37,500 nucleotides of DNA from Planktothrix paucivesiculata PCC 9631 (GTDB lineage Bacteria; Cyanobacteriota; Cyanobacteriia; Cyanobacteriales; Microcoleaceae), in assembly GCF_900009265.2 (NCBI RefSeq), contig NZ_LR735016.1, positions 52,486-89,985 of the forward strand, given 5' to 3'. Below, in pieces: positions 1 to 9,291 of this stretch. A program made the position numbers and the translations under genes. The notes beneath the pieces are model-generated. The model was given only the letters and a program-made list of their open reading frames with translations. It was not told where the DNA came from and did no database searches. Each line of letters begins with the position of its first letter. Position 1 is the first letter of the stretch.

Positions 1-621
1 GTTCCCCCTACCAATACCACCCAACCCCCAGCCCCCCAACCTCAGCCCACGGATCAAGGCCAAGGCCCCCTAATTCCTCAAGTGGAAGTGGAAACCGGGG
101 ACACGGCAATTGCTCGGTTTCGATGTGAAGTGATTGGCGGTCAATACACGGTGATGTATTATCCGGTCAGCCAACCCAATCAAGGCTATGCTTGGGCAGT
201 TCCGAGTAATATGGGGGGCGGCTGGACACCGGAGCGCCGTTGTGGAGAGATTAGTCGCCGTTTAGAGTCCTATCGTCCCGATGGATTAGCAGAAATCAGT
301 ACAGCGATTGAGAACGGTTACAATACCCTCTGCGCCACCACTGAAGATGTACCCCAATGTCGAATTGTTTTAACCGTGCCACCTGGGGAAGATCCCCTAT
401 ATGTGCGAGATCGCATTTTCCAAAACCTAGTGATTGCCGATAGCGGCCAAAGCACCCAAGGTGTGTTTACCCTGGTAAATGAAAAAAGTACCGGGGACAT
501 GATTCGAGGGGCTTTAGGACGTCCAAGAACCCGTTCTACAGGTATTCCCCTCCGTCAATTCCTCGACCCCACCGATGGCGGCACCGGAGCACGCTTAAAC
601 CCCCGTTATTTTCCTAAATAG
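1..621 (+). CDS. COP23-domain protein, 5'-truncated by the window edge
   Basis: The reading frame is open from base 1, so the gene starts outside the window; a GTG at 82 is only an internal codon candidate. The visible start is a Pro/Thr/Gln-rich stretch, typical of a linker between a signal peptide and a folded domain. The rest (about 180 residues) resembles the cyanobacterial COP23 domain (circadian oscillating protein of 23 kDa): an RFRC segment near the start, a WTPERRCGEISRRLE helix, and further Cys in TLCATTE and PQCRIVL that could form disulfides. COP23 proteins are membrane or surface associated and their biochemical role is unknown. The protein ends about 190 bp before the pyruvate kinase gene. 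Family assignment is from recognition of the Cys pattern; confidence is fair for the family and nil for function. Confidence 0.72.
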   Translation, partial: VPPTNTTQPPAPQPQPTDQGQGPLIPQVEVETGDTAIARFRCEVIGGQYTVMYYPVSQPNQGYAWAVPSNMGGGWTPERRCGEISRRLESYRPDGLAEISTAIENGYNTLCATTEDVPQCRIVLTVPPGEDPLYVRDRIFQNLVIADSGQSTQGVFTLVNEKSTGDMIRGALGRPRTRSTGIPLRQFLDPTDGGTGARLNPRYFPK

Positions 622-643
622 GGAACAGGGAATAGGTAATGGG

Positions 644-705
644 TAATTCATAATTCGCAATTCGTAATTCGTAATTCGTAATTCGTAATTCGCAATTCGT
701 AATTC
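644..705. repeat. Heptameric tandem repeat (TAATTCG)n
   Basis: About nine consecutive 7-bp units, TAATTCG with variants CAATTCG and TAATTCA, lie just after the COP23 stop. The unit length and intergenic position match the short tandemly repeated repetitive (STRR) sequences known in cyanobacteria. The same heptamer occurs in the opposite orientation at 11173-11203 and 13704-13735. Confidence 0.9.
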
Positions 706-751
706 TTGATCTTGATGTATCCCTGACGTGGTTAAATTCTGTTTATGATCT

Positions 752-781
752 GTAGAGGGACGTGCCGTGGCTCGTCTCTAC
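752..781. repeat. Palindromic intergenic repeat (GTAGAG...CTCTAC)
   Basis: An imperfect hairpin with arms beginning GTAGAG and ending CTCTAC and a GCCGTGGC centre. It resembles dispersed palindromes common between cyanobacterial genes. It ends 28 bp before the pyruvate kinase ATG, so it would fold in the 5' leader of that mRNA if transcription starts upstream. Confidence 0.65.
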
Positions 782-809
782 GGATAATCCCCTAGATTTT
801 TATTGAGTC

Positions 810-2597
810 ATGCAACCGCAAAATCTACTGCATCGAACCAAAATAGTTGCTACCATCGGCCCTGCTACCCAGAAGCCTGAAGTTCTCCGCGCATTGATTT
901 TAGCGGGTGCAACGACTCTGCGCTTGAATTTTTCCCACAATACCCATGAGGATCATCAACGCAGTATTAGGATGATTCGACAAACGGCCTTTGAACTGAA
1001 TCAACCCGTGGGGATTTTACAAGACCTCCAAGGCCCAAAAATTAGACTCGGGAAATTTGAGACGGGTTCGATTATTCTCAAGCGCGATGACCAGTTTATC
1101 CTCACCAGTGAAGATGTGGTGGGAACTCAAGAAATGTCCTCTGTCACCTACAAACCCTTAGCCGATGAAGTCCCAGATGGGGCGGTGATTCTCCTCGATG
1201 ATGGCAAGGTGGAAATGGTCGTCGAAAAGGTCGAACAGGCTAAAGGACGCCTATATTGTCGTGTGGTTGTGGGCGGGACTCTTTCTAATAGTAAAGGGGT
1301 GAATTTTCCCGGGGTTTATCTCTCCATTAAAGCCATGACCGAAAAAGACCGCCGGGATTTAATGTTTGGTTTAGATCAAGGGGTGGACTGGGTGGCTTTA
1401 AGTTTCGTGAGAAATCCCCAGGATGTCTTAGAAATTAAAGAACTAATTGCCAGTGCGGGGAAAGATGTTCCCGTGATTGCCAAAATTGAAAAACACGAAG
1501 CCATTGAACAAATGGAAGAAATTCTGGCTTTGTGTAATGGCGTGATGGTGGCCCGAGGCGATTTAGGGGTGGAACTCCCGGCCGAAGATGTGCCGATTTT
1601 ACAAAAACGGTTGATTATTACCGCTAACCGCATGGGAATTCCGGTGATTACCGCCACTCAGATGTTAGATAGCATGGTGAATAATCCCCGACCCACCCGG
1701 GCGGAAATTTCCGATGTAGCCAATGCGATTTTAGATGGTACCGATGCGGTGATGCTCTCCAATGAAACCGCCGTGGGTAACTATCCGGTGGAAGCGGTGG
1801 CAACTATGGCCCGGATTGCGGTGCGGATTGAACAGGAGGGCGCGACGCGCAATGTTTCCAAGGTTGAAGATACCGGACGTTCTATTCCCAATGCCATTAG
1901 TCAGGCCGTGGCGCAAATTTCTCACCAGTTGAACGCGGCGGCGATTATGACCTTAACCAAAACTGGGTCTACGGCCCGGAATGTGTCGAAGTTCCGACCC
2001 CAAACTCCGATTTTAGCGATTACTCCTCACGTGGAAGTGGCGCGACAGTTGAGTTTAGTTTGGGGGGTGAAACCTTTATTAGTTTTAGATTTACCTTCGG
2101 CTGACCAAACGTTCCAAGCGGCGGTGAATGTGGCGAGGGAAAAAAATCTGCTGGCCGATGGAGATTTGGTTGTGACCACGGCGGGAACCCTACAGGGGGT
2201 TGCCGGATCTACGGATTTGATTAAGGTGGAAGTGGTGACGGCGGCCTTGGGTAAGGGAACGGCCGTGGGTCAGGGCTGTGTAACCGGACGGGCGCGGGTG
2301 GCCCGCAGTGCGGGAGAGTTGGCTGATTTTAACCCCGGGGAAATTTTAGTCACGGTTCAAACCAGTGCCGATTTTGTGGATGTGATGCGGAAGGCGGGGG
2401 GTGTGGTCACGGAAGTGGATAGTTTGACCAGCCACGCGGCGGTGATTGGTTTACGCTTAGGGGTTCCCGTGATTGTTGGGGTGAAGAATGCCACTCGCAT
2501 GATCCGAGATGGGGTGATTCTGACGTTAGATATGGAGCGAGGCGTTGTCTATTCGGGCGCCAGTAGTGGTTCAGGGAGTGAAAATCTGCCGGGGTGA
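810..2597 (+). CDS. pyk: Pyruvate kinase with C-terminal PEP-utiliser mobile domain
   Basis: Catalyses phosphoenolpyruvate + ADP to pyruvate + ATP, the last step of glycolysis, in the cytosol. The 595-residue protein is longer than the usual 470-480. The N-terminal catalytic barrel shows KIVATIGPAT (about 11-20), RLNFSHN, the catalytic lysine region IAKIEKHEAI (about 224-233), VARGDLGVELP (about 246) and SNETAVGNYP (about 317). After the allosteric domain there is an extra roughly 110-residue domain with TSHAAVIGLRLGVPVIVG (about 538), the swivelling PEP-utiliser/phosphohistidine-domain signature, including the His. Such long forms are known in cyanobacteria and Bacilli. The ATG at 810 gives a start right before the conserved N-terminus. 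The gene converges on the GH1 gene with only 22 bp between stops and no obvious terminator. Confidence 0.97.
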   Translation: MQPQNLLHRTKIVATIGPATQKPEVLRALILAGATTLRLNFSHNTHEDHQRSIRMIRQTAFELNQPVGILQDLQGPKIRLGKFETGSIILKRDDQFILTSEDVVGTQEMSSVTYKPLADEVPDGAVILLDDGKVEMVVEKVEQAKGRLYCRVVVGGTLSNSKGVNFPGVYLSIKAMTEKDRRDLMFGLDQGVDWVALSFVRNPQDVLEIKELIASAGKDVPVIAKIEKHEAIEQMEEILALCNGVMVARGDLGVELPAEDVPILQKRLIITANRMGIPVITATQMLDSMVNNPRPTRAEISDVANAILDGTDAVMLSNETAVGNYPVEAVATMARIAVRIEQEGATRNVSKVEDTGRSIPNAISQAVAQISHQLNAAAIMTLTKTGSTARNVSKFRPQTPILAITPHVEVARQLSLVWGVKPLLVLDLPSADQTFQAAVNVAREKNLLADGDLVVTTAGTLQGVAGSTDLIKVEVVTAALGKGTAVGQGCVTGRARVARSAGELADFNPGEILVTVQTSADFVDVMRKAGGVVTEVDSLTSHAAVIGLRLGVPVIVGVKNATRMIRDGVILTLDMERGVVYSGASSGSGSENLPG

Positions 2598-2619
2598 GGA
2601 ACCCCAACGGGTAGGCAGC

Positions 2620-4134
2620 TTATTGACGTCCATTTTGAGTCTCTTGGATTAATTTAGCATAGGTTTCTGAAGGGCGATCGCCTAAATGATCCTCAATTTC
2701 CCGTTCTGTACCCCGATTAAAATTAATACTAAATAATCCAAATCGGGGAGTATAAGACCCCCATTCATAATTATCCGTTAATGACCAGTGCATATAACCC
2801 AAAATCGGAATATTTTCCTGTAATAAATGTTGAATTTGACGAACATGGGCCTCTAAAAATTGGCTGCGATGCAGTTGGTCAGAGCGACGAGTGGCGATAC
2901 TATTATCGGCTTTTCGACGTAACGCCATGCCATTTTCCGCAATTAAAATCGGGAGATTATATTCCTGGGCATAATATTTACAGAAAAAAGATAATCCTTC
3001 CGGGAGTGCTCGCCAGTCCCACCATTTACTCATAATTCCGGTCATCAACCAATTTCTTAACCCTTTGGTTTTAAATTCAAAATCAGAAAAAGAGGGTAAA
3101 CGGAAAGTATGGGCAATAAAAGGATCATAATAATCAATTGCTAGATAATCATAGACTTTGGGGCGAGGAGATATCATTAATTCTTGCCAATAATAGTCTA
3201 AATGTTTAATATCAAAAGTCCGATGACCAATTCTATTTCCCATCCAACGGGCTAACCGTCCCAGTTGATAGGGAATATCTTTTTCAAAGGGTAAGGAAGC
3301 TTTACCCAAAGCTCTTTCTAAGTGTAGAGCTTGAGCTTCAACATAATCTCTGATTTCCTTGCCTTTGACTTGCTTTTCCTGGACATTCAACAAGTCCCAA
3401 ATCACTTTTTCTGACCAATATAAATCACTACAATAGGTATTTAAAGTGACTTGGGGTTTTTCCCAACTATATTTTTCATAAATATCATGGATAGAATTAT
3501 AGGCTCGAATATGAGCGGCCAATAAATGATTATAAGCTTGCCAAACCGCTTTAATTCCTGTAAAGTTCCCAGAGGGAAATTGATCACTTAAATAGGTATT
3601 TAAAACCAAAATATTCGGTTCATTAATGGTAATATACCAATGAATCGGCGGTTGTTGGTGATAATCGGTTAAACGTTGGTTAATATGGGTAACAGTTACG
3701 GTAACATAATCCACAAAACAATCGATAGTTTCTGCGGATAACCAAGCATCAATTCCTAACCAGGCGGGATGGGTAAAATGATGTAAGGTAACAATCGGTT
3801 CTAAGCCATATTGACGACAGGTGGCAATGCGTTGGGCATAGTCATCTAAGACTTTAAAATCATAATGGGGTGCAGGAGAAATTTCGGAGGTTGTTATCGG
3901 TTGAATCCGACTCCATTCTAACCCTAAGCGGAAAGAATTTAAGCCTAATTGTTGACATCTGAAAAAATCTTCCGGGTAGCGCGTCCAAAATTCCGAAGCG
4001 TTTCCGGTTCTCATTACCTTGCCTTTTCGTTCACTTTCCGACCAGTTATTTTGAGGTTGCCCTACACCATTATAACCCCCTTCACTTTGATAACCCGACG
4101 TAGCAACACCCCATAAAAAGTTATTTTTACTCAT
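2620..4134 (-). CDS. Glycoside hydrolase family 1 (beta-glucosidase-like)
   Basis: A retaining beta-glycosidase of about 504 residues, close to the family's usual length. It opens with FLWGVATSGYQSEGG, the GH1 N-terminal signature with its substrate-binding Gln. The acid/base glutamate is in TINEPN (about residue 171) and the nucleophile in LIAENG (about residue 399; the common form is T/VENG). The ending MHWSLTDNYEWGSY also carries conserved aglycone/glucose-site residues. There is no signal peptide, so it should be cytosolic, acting on short beta-glucosides or glucosylated metabolites; the exact substrate cannot be read. The ATG at 4134 is preferred over the in-frame TTG at 4137; AGGAG lies 11 bases upstream of it. 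It lies about 130 bp downstream of the GT28 gene on the same strand, possibly as a separate unit. Confidence 0.93.
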   Translation of the reverse strand: MSKNNFLWGVATSGYQSEGGYNGVGQPQNNWSESERKGKVMRTGNASEFWTRYPEDFFRCQQLGLNSFRLGLEWSRIQPITTSEISPAPHYDFKVLDDYAQRIATCRQYGLEPIVTLHHFTHPAWLGIDAWLSAETIDCFVDYVTVTVTHINQRLTDYHQQPPIHWYITINEPNILVLNTYLSDQFPSGNFTGIKAVWQAYNHLLAAHIRAYNSIHDIYEKYSWEKPQVTLNTYCSDLYWSEKVIWDLLNVQEKQVKGKEIRDYVEAQALHLERALGKASLPFEKDIPYQLGRLARWMGNRIGHRTFDIKHLDYYWQELMISPRPKVYDYLAIDYYDPFIAHTFRLPSFSDFEFKTKGLRNWLMTGIMSKWWDWRALPEGLSFFCKYYAQEYNLPILIAENGMALRRKADNSIATRRSDQLHRSQFLEAHVRQIQHLLQENIPILGYMHWSLTDNYEWGSYTPRFGLFSINFNRGTEREIEDHLGDRPSETYAKLIQETQNGRQ

Positions 4135-4261
4135 CAAAATTTAATCTCCTTTTGTTGATTGGTAGCCGGAAACAGACGGTGTTAATTTATCTTTAGATTG
4201 TTCCAATAGGAGAAATTATTGTTCCATAACTACTATTCTATCTGTTCCTAAAAACTATTAA

Positions 4262-5404
4262 CTATTCCCCATTACCTATTGTGATTTGTGATAAAATATT
4301 CTCAGCAATATTCAGAGCCGCCCGGGGTTCTCCTAATTCTAAAGCAGATGCCTGCATTTGAGATAGTCTTTCGGAGTGATTTAACAGAAACTTTACACAA
4401 TGGGCGACCATTTCCGGTAATCTTAACTGCACTCCCGCCCCCGCCGCCACGATTAAATCGGCATTCCATTCTTCTTGACCCGGAAATGGGTCTACAATAA
4501 TCATCGGTTTTCCTCGGGCTAAAACTTCACTAACAATTAATCCCCCCGCTTTCGTAATCACTAAATCACTGGCGACCACTAAATCATCAACATAATCAAC
4601 TAATCCTAATTTTCGGAGTTCTGTTTCCGGGGTGGAGTTTAATTCTGTTAAAGAATCTAACAATTGTTCATTCCGTCCTGCTACTACAATTAATGTTCCT
4701 AGTTCTAAGGTATCCATTAGTTGAGAAACCATCAAGCGTACCCGCTTATAATGTAATCCACCGCCAAATATTGTAAGAACAGGTTTGTCCGTTTTGAGTT
4801 GATAACGTTCTCGCATTTCAACTTGCGATTTAGCTTCTAATACTTCAAGTTTAATCGGGATTCCAGTCACATGAAGAATAGCAGGGTCAACCCCTCTTTT
4901 AATCAGGAAATCGGTGGTTAAATTATTGGGTAAATAATAACCGTCTACTTCTTTATTAATCCAACTACTGTGAGCAATAACATCGGTAATTACAACATAA
5001 TGGGGTTTTGAAATTCTTTCTTCTTCTTCTAATAGTTGTAATAAACGACTGGGAATTTGTTGGACACAAACAATAGCATCGGGATTAATTTCTTCAATCA
5101 AATGTCGCAATTTTCTAAAAAAAACCCGTTCTATTTTAGCCGTCACAATATTTAATTCTAAAGACCGTTCTAAATCTTCTAAATCCGTTCCTTCATAATA
5201 AGCCCGATAAATTTGAGGAGCTTTTTCGCTCAATTGTTTATAAATACTGGTAACGGCATTCCGATAAATAGAACTGGCATACTCTAAGGCATCTTCTACC
5301 GTAACGGTAACATTTGGAAACTGGGAAAAAGCCTGATTTAATGCTTGCGCTGCACTATTATGTCCAGCCCCCAAAGAAGAAGATAAGATCAAGATATGGG
5401 TCAT
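4262..5404 (-). CDS. GT28-family glycosyltransferase, MGDG-synthase-like
   Basis: 380 residues with two Rossmann-like halves. The N-terminal half has ILILSSSLGAGHNSAAQAL (3-21), the signature of the MGDG synthase/processive diacylglycerol glucosyltransferase N-domain, and VVITDVIAHSSW (about 141). The C-terminal half has IFGGGLHYKR (about 212) and SDLVITKAGGLIVSEVLARG (about 279-298), the nucleotide-sugar-binding region of GT28. The family transfers a sugar from UDP-Glc or UDP-Gal to diacylglycerol or a related lipid at the membrane face. Cyanobacteria are known to make their galactolipid through a GT2 enzyme plus an epimerase, so this GT28 protein is probably a distinct glycolipid or other glycosyl transferase. 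ATG at 5404. Confidence in family is high; substrate is unknown. Confidence 0.85.
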   Translation of the reverse strand: MTHILILSSSLGAGHNSAAQALNQAFSQFPNVTVTVEDALEYASSIYRNAVTSIYKQLSEKAPQIYRAYYEGTDLEDLERSLELNIVTAKIERVFFRKLRHLIEEINPDAIVCVQQIPSRLLQLLEEEERISKPHYVVITDVIAHSSWINKEVDGYYLPNNLTTDFLIKRGVDPAILHVTGIPIKLEVLEAKSQVEMRERYQLKTDKPVLTIFGGGLHYKRVRLMVSQLMDTLELGTLIVVAGRNEQLLDSLTELNSTPETELRKLGLVDYVDDLVVASDLVITKAGGLIVSEVLARGKPMIIVDPFPGQEEWNADLIVAAGAGVQLRLPEMVAHCVKFLLNHSERLSQMQASALELGEPRAALNIAENILSQITIGNGE

Positions 5405-5478
5405 AATTAATTAAAATTTGTCGTTTTTTAGTAGAGTAATATCGAATAATTTAGCATGATCAGTACCAAAAAACTACA

Positions 5479-5506
5479 GTAGGGGCAATTGATGAATTTC
5501 CCCTAC
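5479..5506. repeat. Palindromic repeat GTAGGGG...CCCCTAC
   Basis: A 28-bp hairpin: GTAGGGG (5479-5485) pairs with CCCCTAC (5500-5506), with internal AATT/AATT pairing. It sits just 3' of the aminopeptidase gene (minus strand), where it may act in 3'-end formation. The GTAGGGG...CCCCTAC form resembles a dispersed cyanobacterial palindrome. Confidence 0.65.
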
Positions 5507-5519
5507 ATATAGGGTTGAA

Positions 5520-6830
5520 TCATGCTTCCATTGCTTCCACAGACTTAGGAACTCCTGCACTTAAAACTTCATATCCGCCGGAAGTTACTAAGACATCATC
5601 TTCAATTCTTACCCCAATTCCCCGCCAACATTCGGGGATTTCCGGTTGTCCTTCAACGGGTTTAATATTAGGAGAAATATAAATTCCGGGTTCAACTGTT
5701 AATATCTGTCCTGGTTGGAATAGTTGAGGATTTTCACCCCATTGATAGACCCCCACATCATGCACATCTAACCCTAGCCAATGTCCAGTTCTGTGCATAT
5801 AAAAAGGCTTATATTTTTCTTCCTTAATAATTTCCTCAATATCCCCAACTAATAAGCCTAAATCCATTAACCCTTCTACCAACACCCGCACCGCCACATC
5901 ATGAATATTTTTATAAGGATTTCCGGGTTGAACTTGTTCAATGGCGGCTAATTGGGCTTTCAAAACTAATTCATAAATAATTTTTTGTTGCGGTGTAAAT
6001 TTACCGCCAACGGGAAAAGTTCGGGTAATATCTCCATTATAATATTGATAACAACATCCGGCATCAATTAACAATAAATCATTATCTTGCATTTGACAAT
6101 TATTTTCCACATAATGCAAAATACAAGCATTTTTTCCCGATGCTACAATAGAAGGATAGGCAACAGTTCCCCCATTTAAGCCAAAAATATGTTCTATTTC
6201 TGCTTGAATTTCATACTCATAACGTCCAGGTTGAGCAAATTCCCTAGCATGATTATGGGCTTTTACAGATATTTCTATCGCTTTCCGCATTAACTCTAAT
6301 TCGGTTTCACTTTTAATTAAACGGATGGGATGTAAAATATTACAAACATCTTCAATAGCAATCGGCCCCGTACCGTGTTTAGGATAAACTCTTAATAGCC
6401 GTTGCCAATGTTTTAAAATCTTTTCATTGAATTTTTCATCCCGTCCTAAACGATAATAAATCCGGTCGGCTTTTTGTAAATATTGGGGTAATTTTTCATC
6501 TAATTCATTAATAGGATAAACTTCATCCGCCCCATAAAGTTCTTTAGCTTTTTCTACCCCGGTAATATACCCCGACCAAGTTTCTTTTTCTGGGTCTTGG
6601 GGTTGGACAAATAAAACAAATTTATGTTCTTCATGGTGAGGAGCAAAAACAGCAACCGCATTCGCTTCATTAAACCCAGTTAAATAGAAAAAATCACTAT
6701 CTTGGCGAAAATTATATTCTACATCATTGTGCATAACTGCCATGGGCGCACTTCTAAAAATGGCAGTTCCCTGCTTAATATTCGCCATTAATTGTTCCCG
6801 TCGTTGCCGATATTCTGTTTGAGTAATCAT
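5520..6830 (-). CDS. pepP: Xaa-Pro aminopeptidase (aminopeptidase P, M24B)
   Basis: A 436-residue cytosolic metallopeptidase that releases the N-terminal residue preceding proline. The N-terminal half (about 1-170) is the AMP_N domain, with FRQDSDFFYLTGFNEANAV. The C-terminal pita-bread fold has the five metal ligands of the family: Asp in LLIDAG and Asp in GDITRTFP (about 255-267), His in HRTGHWLGLDVHD (about 344-356), Glu in LTVEPGIYI (about 378) and Glu in GVRIEDDVLV (about 408). All ligands are present, so it should be active. ATG at 6830. It is the middle of a minus-strand run; FtsH upstream has its own terminator and this gene is likely transcribed separately. Length matches bacterial PepP (about 440). 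Confidence 0.95.
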   Translation of the reverse strand: MITQTEYRQRREQLMANIKQGTAIFRSAPMAVMHNDVEYNFRQDSDFFYLTGFNEANAVAVFAPHHEEHKFVLFVQPQDPEKETWSGYITGVEKAKELYGADEVYPINELDEKLPQYLQKADRIYYRLGRDEKFNEKILKHWQRLLRVYPKHGTGPIAIEDVCNILHPIRLIKSETELELMRKAIEISVKAHNHAREFAQPGRYEYEIQAEIEHIFGLNGGTVAYPSIVASGKNACILHYVENNCQMQDNDLLLIDAGCCYQYYNGDITRTFPVGGKFTPQQKIIYELVLKAQLAAIEQVQPGNPYKNIHDVAVRVLVEGLMDLGLLVGDIEEIIKEEKYKPFYMHRTGHWLGLDVHDVGVYQWGENPQLFQPGQILTVEPGIYISPNIKPVEGQPEIPECWRGIGVRIEDDVLVTSGGYEVLSAGVPKSVEAMEA

Positions 6831-6850
6831 CCTTTATATCTCCTAAATTT

Positions 6851-6899
6851 GTAGTGAGGCTTTTAAGCCTCAGAAAGACAGCCCTAAAGGGCTTACTAC
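6851..6899. repeat. Three-way-junction palindromic repeat
   Basis: GTAGT (6851-6855) pairs with ACTAC (6895-6899), enclosing two perfect hairpins: GAGGCTT/AAGCCTC (6856-6871) and AGCCCT/AGGGCT (6880-6893). The compact Y shape lies between the pepP start and the ftsH terminator. A related piece with GTAGTAAGCCC is at 11993-12003. Confidence 0.7.
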
Positions 6900-6904
6900 G
6901 GGTG

Positions 6905-6940
6905 ATAAAAAACAAGGGTTAAGCATGGCTTTACCCTTGT
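6905..6940 (-). terminator. Rho-independent terminator of ftsH
   Basis: Read on the minus strand, a 13-bp stem with one mismatch (6928-6940 with 6912-6924) and a 3-base loop is followed directly by six T residues (6907-6912, partly overlapping the stem base). It begins 32 bp after the ftsH stop codon. Confidence 0.85.
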
Positions 6941-6972
6941 TAATTTTAAGTTAATTGTGACTGAAATTCAGA

Positions 6973-8856
6973 TTAAATTACTGCGGCAAACCGTTCTTTT
7001 TCGGGAACTTCTGTGTACTCAGACACAATTTGCCGAAATTCATCGCCGTCGATGCTTTCTTTTTCAATTAAAAGATCCACTAACCGATCAATTACTGCTC
7101 GGTTTTCCTGAATAATTTGACAGGCTTGCTGATAACAATGTTCGGCAATAGTACGAATTTGACTATCAATGCGAGAGGCGATTTCATTAGAATATTCCGT
7201 GCGAGTGGCAAAGTCCCGACCGAGGAACACTTCCTGTTGAGATTCTAAAGATAACGGCCCCAAATCCGACATTCCGTAACGAGTTACCATCTGCCGTGCC
7301 ATGCCCGCCACCTGCTGTAAATCGCCCCCAGCACCCGTTGTAACTTCCGAATCACCAAAAATGATATCTTCAGCCGCCCGACCGCCCAAGGCCCCAGTAA
7401 TCCGGGCTAGGATTTGGGAACGGGAAATCAAGCCTTGATCTTCATCGGGCATAAACCAAGTTAAACCCTGAGCTTGACCCCTGGGAATTAAGGTGACTTT
7501 CTGCACCGGATCATGCTCTTTAAGCAGGGTTCCAACGATCGCATGACCGACTTCGTGGTAAGCAATTAATCGTTTGCTCTTGCCATCAATTAAGGGGGTT
7601 CCTTCCATCCCGGCAATTACCCGATCCACCGCATCATCAATTTCTAACATGGTCATGCCTTCTTTGCGACGGCGGGCGGTTAAAATCGCGGCTTCGTTGA
7701 GCAGGTTGGCTAAGTCAGCCCCAGTAAACCCCGGAGTCCGACGGGCGATCGCTTCTAAGGAAACTTCCTCGGAAATTTTCTTATTGCGGGCGTGAACTTC
7801 CAATACCGCTAAACGGCCCTTAATATCCGGCGCGTCCACGGTAATTTGGCGGTCAAACCGACCCGGACGTAAAAGGGCGGAGTCGAGAACATCGGGGCGG
7901 TTAGTGGCAGCAATAATAATAATTCCGGTATTGCCCTCAAACCCATCCATTTCCGTTAATAATTGGTTTAGGGTTTGTTCCCGTTCGTCATTTCCCCCAC
8001 CAATTCCCGCGCCCCGTTGACGACCAACGGCGTCAATTTCATCAATAAAGACGATACAAGGGGCGGTTTCTTTGGCTTTTTTGAATAGGTCACGCACCCG
8101 AGACGCCCCTACCCCGACAAACATTTCCACAAATTCCGAACCGGAGATACTGAAAAAGGGAACTCCGGCTTCCCCGGCGATCGCTTTAGCTAATAAAGTT
8201 TTACCCGTCCCTGGAGGGCCAACTAATAACACGCCTTTGGGAATTCTCGCGCCTACGGCGGTAAACCGTTCGGGTTTTTTCAGGAAAGTAACGACTTCTT
8301 GTAATTCTTCTTTGGCTTCTTCTACCCCAGCCACATCATCAAATAAAACTCCGGTTTTGGCGTCCATTTGAAATTTAGCCTTGGACTTGCCAAAGTTCAT
8401 CGCCTGACCCGGGCCACCGGGAACATTATTCGACCGACGGAATAAAAAGAATAGACCTGCAATTAATAAAATCGGGAAGATCAGATTTCCCAATAGTCCC
8501 CAAAGGGCTCCATCATTGCGAGGGGGATGGGTATCAAAACTAATTTGGGATTCTCTTAACCGGGCGATCAATTCCGGGGCGTTATTGGGCAAGTCCACCC
8601 GCAGCTTTTGAACCCGGTTATCGAGTTGGGGATCAATCGCATCGACAATGGCCGTGCGTCCGCCGTCATAGAGTTCTACACTGGTTACACGACCCGCATT
8701 CAAATAATCTAAGAAACGACCATAGCTCATGCGAGTGCTGGCGGTGTTTTTGCCGAATTCTGCGGGGGCCGTGGCAAAAGCCCCTTGCCAGACAAAAAAC
8801 CCGATGACTAAGGCGGGTAAAGTCCAAAGAACAATGGTTTTCCAGGATGTTTTCAT
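6973..8856 (-). CDS. ftsH: ATP-dependent zinc metalloprotease FtsH (FtsH2/slr0228 type)
   Basis: A 627-residue membrane-anchored AAA protease. Domains in order: TM1 (about 8-25), a lumenal/periplasmic loop, TM2 (about 120-140), AAA module with Walker A GPPGTGKT (213-220), Walker B FIDEID, the second region of homology ending RPGRFDRQ, and the M41 protease with zinc site HEVGH (about 433-437). The N-terminal segment, [11 protein letters not shown]-like linker and body closely resemble Synechocystis slr0228 (FtsH2), which with FtsH3 degrades damaged photosystem II D1 protein; that specific role is inferred from similarity. ATG at 8856, followed upstream by a gene-free divergent region. Its own terminator at 6905-6940 suggests a monocistronic unit. 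Confidence 0.96.
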   Translation of the reverse strand: MKTSWKTIVLWTLPALVIGFFVWQGAFATAPAEFGKNTASTRMSYGRFLDYLNAGRVTSVELYDGGRTAIVDAIDPQLDNRVQKLRVDLPNNAPELIARLRESQISFDTHPPRNDGALWGLLGNLIFPILLIAGLFFLFRRSNNVPGGPGQAMNFGKSKAKFQMDAKTGVLFDDVAGVEEAKEELQEVVTFLKKPERFTAVGARIPKGVLLVGPPGTGKTLLAKAIAGEAGVPFFSISGSEFVEMFVGVGASRVRDLFKKAKETAPCIVFIDEIDAVGRQRGAGIGGGNDEREQTLNQLLTEMDGFEGNTGIIIIAATNRPDVLDSALLRPGRFDRQITVDAPDIKGRLAVLEVHARNKKISEEVSLEAIARRTPGFTGADLANLLNEAAILTARRRKEGMTMLEIDDAVDRVIAGMEGTPLIDGKSKRLIAYHEVGHAIVGTLLKEHDPVQKVTLIPRGQAQGLTWFMPDEDQGLISRSQILARITGALGGRAAEDIIFGDSEVTTGAGGDLQQVAGMARQMVTRYGMSDLGPLSLESQQEVFLGRDFATRTEYSNEIASRIDSQIRTIAEHCYQQACQIIQENRAVIDRLVDLLIEKESIDGDEFRQIVSEYTEVPEKERFAAVI

Positions 8857-9291
8857 AAATTGCGTTGCCCTAGGGTGTGGAATATAGAATCTGCGATCGC
8901 GTTTTGTTATTCATAATCTTAACTAAATTTAACGTAATATTTCAGTATCAGGCAACTCACCTTCCTAAAATTGTGGTAACAGCTAGTGAAGCTATAAAAT
9001 TAAACCATAGGTGCATCCATAGGGCCGACAACAAGACTTCCGGTAAGACCCGAATTTGATCAGAAGACTCAAAAGTTGTTGTTTCAGGTTATTAATGTGG
9101 TTTTAGATTCAGGATAACCCAGTATCTATAGTGATTACAGGGTTTACCAGACTGGGTTACTCCCCGGTTCTCTCCAGAGAAAACTCAAAATCTCAGATTT
9201 TACTGATTGTTGTCGGTTTCCTGAAAGTAGATAAAATTGGCAACAGATAAGGCATTATATATCTTGAATCTCCGTGAGGTAACATATTCCG
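8857..9291. promoter_or_regulatory. Gene-free divergent intergenic region (ftsH / ParM-like gene)
   Basis: 435 bp with no convincing gene; a 60-codon plus-strand frame at 8877-9059 has no family look or ribosome site. It must hold the promoters of both divergent genes. It contains a HIP1 site at 8893-8900 and a perfect 9-bp inverted repeat, TAACCCAGT (9115-9123) and ACTGGGTTA (9151-9159), separated by 27 bp, which could be an operator of the actin-like gene. No centromere-like set of iterons was found by eye. GAGGT at 9276-9280 may be the ribosome site for the gene starting at 9292. Confidence 0.5.

Noticed and set aside
8877-9059. 60-codon frame between ftsH and the ParM-like gene
   Set aside because: No ribosome site, no family, unremarkable composition and located in the shared promoter region.
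9060-9291. parC-like iterons upstream of the ParM-like gene
   Set aside because: No regular direct repeats were found by eye, only one inverted repeat.
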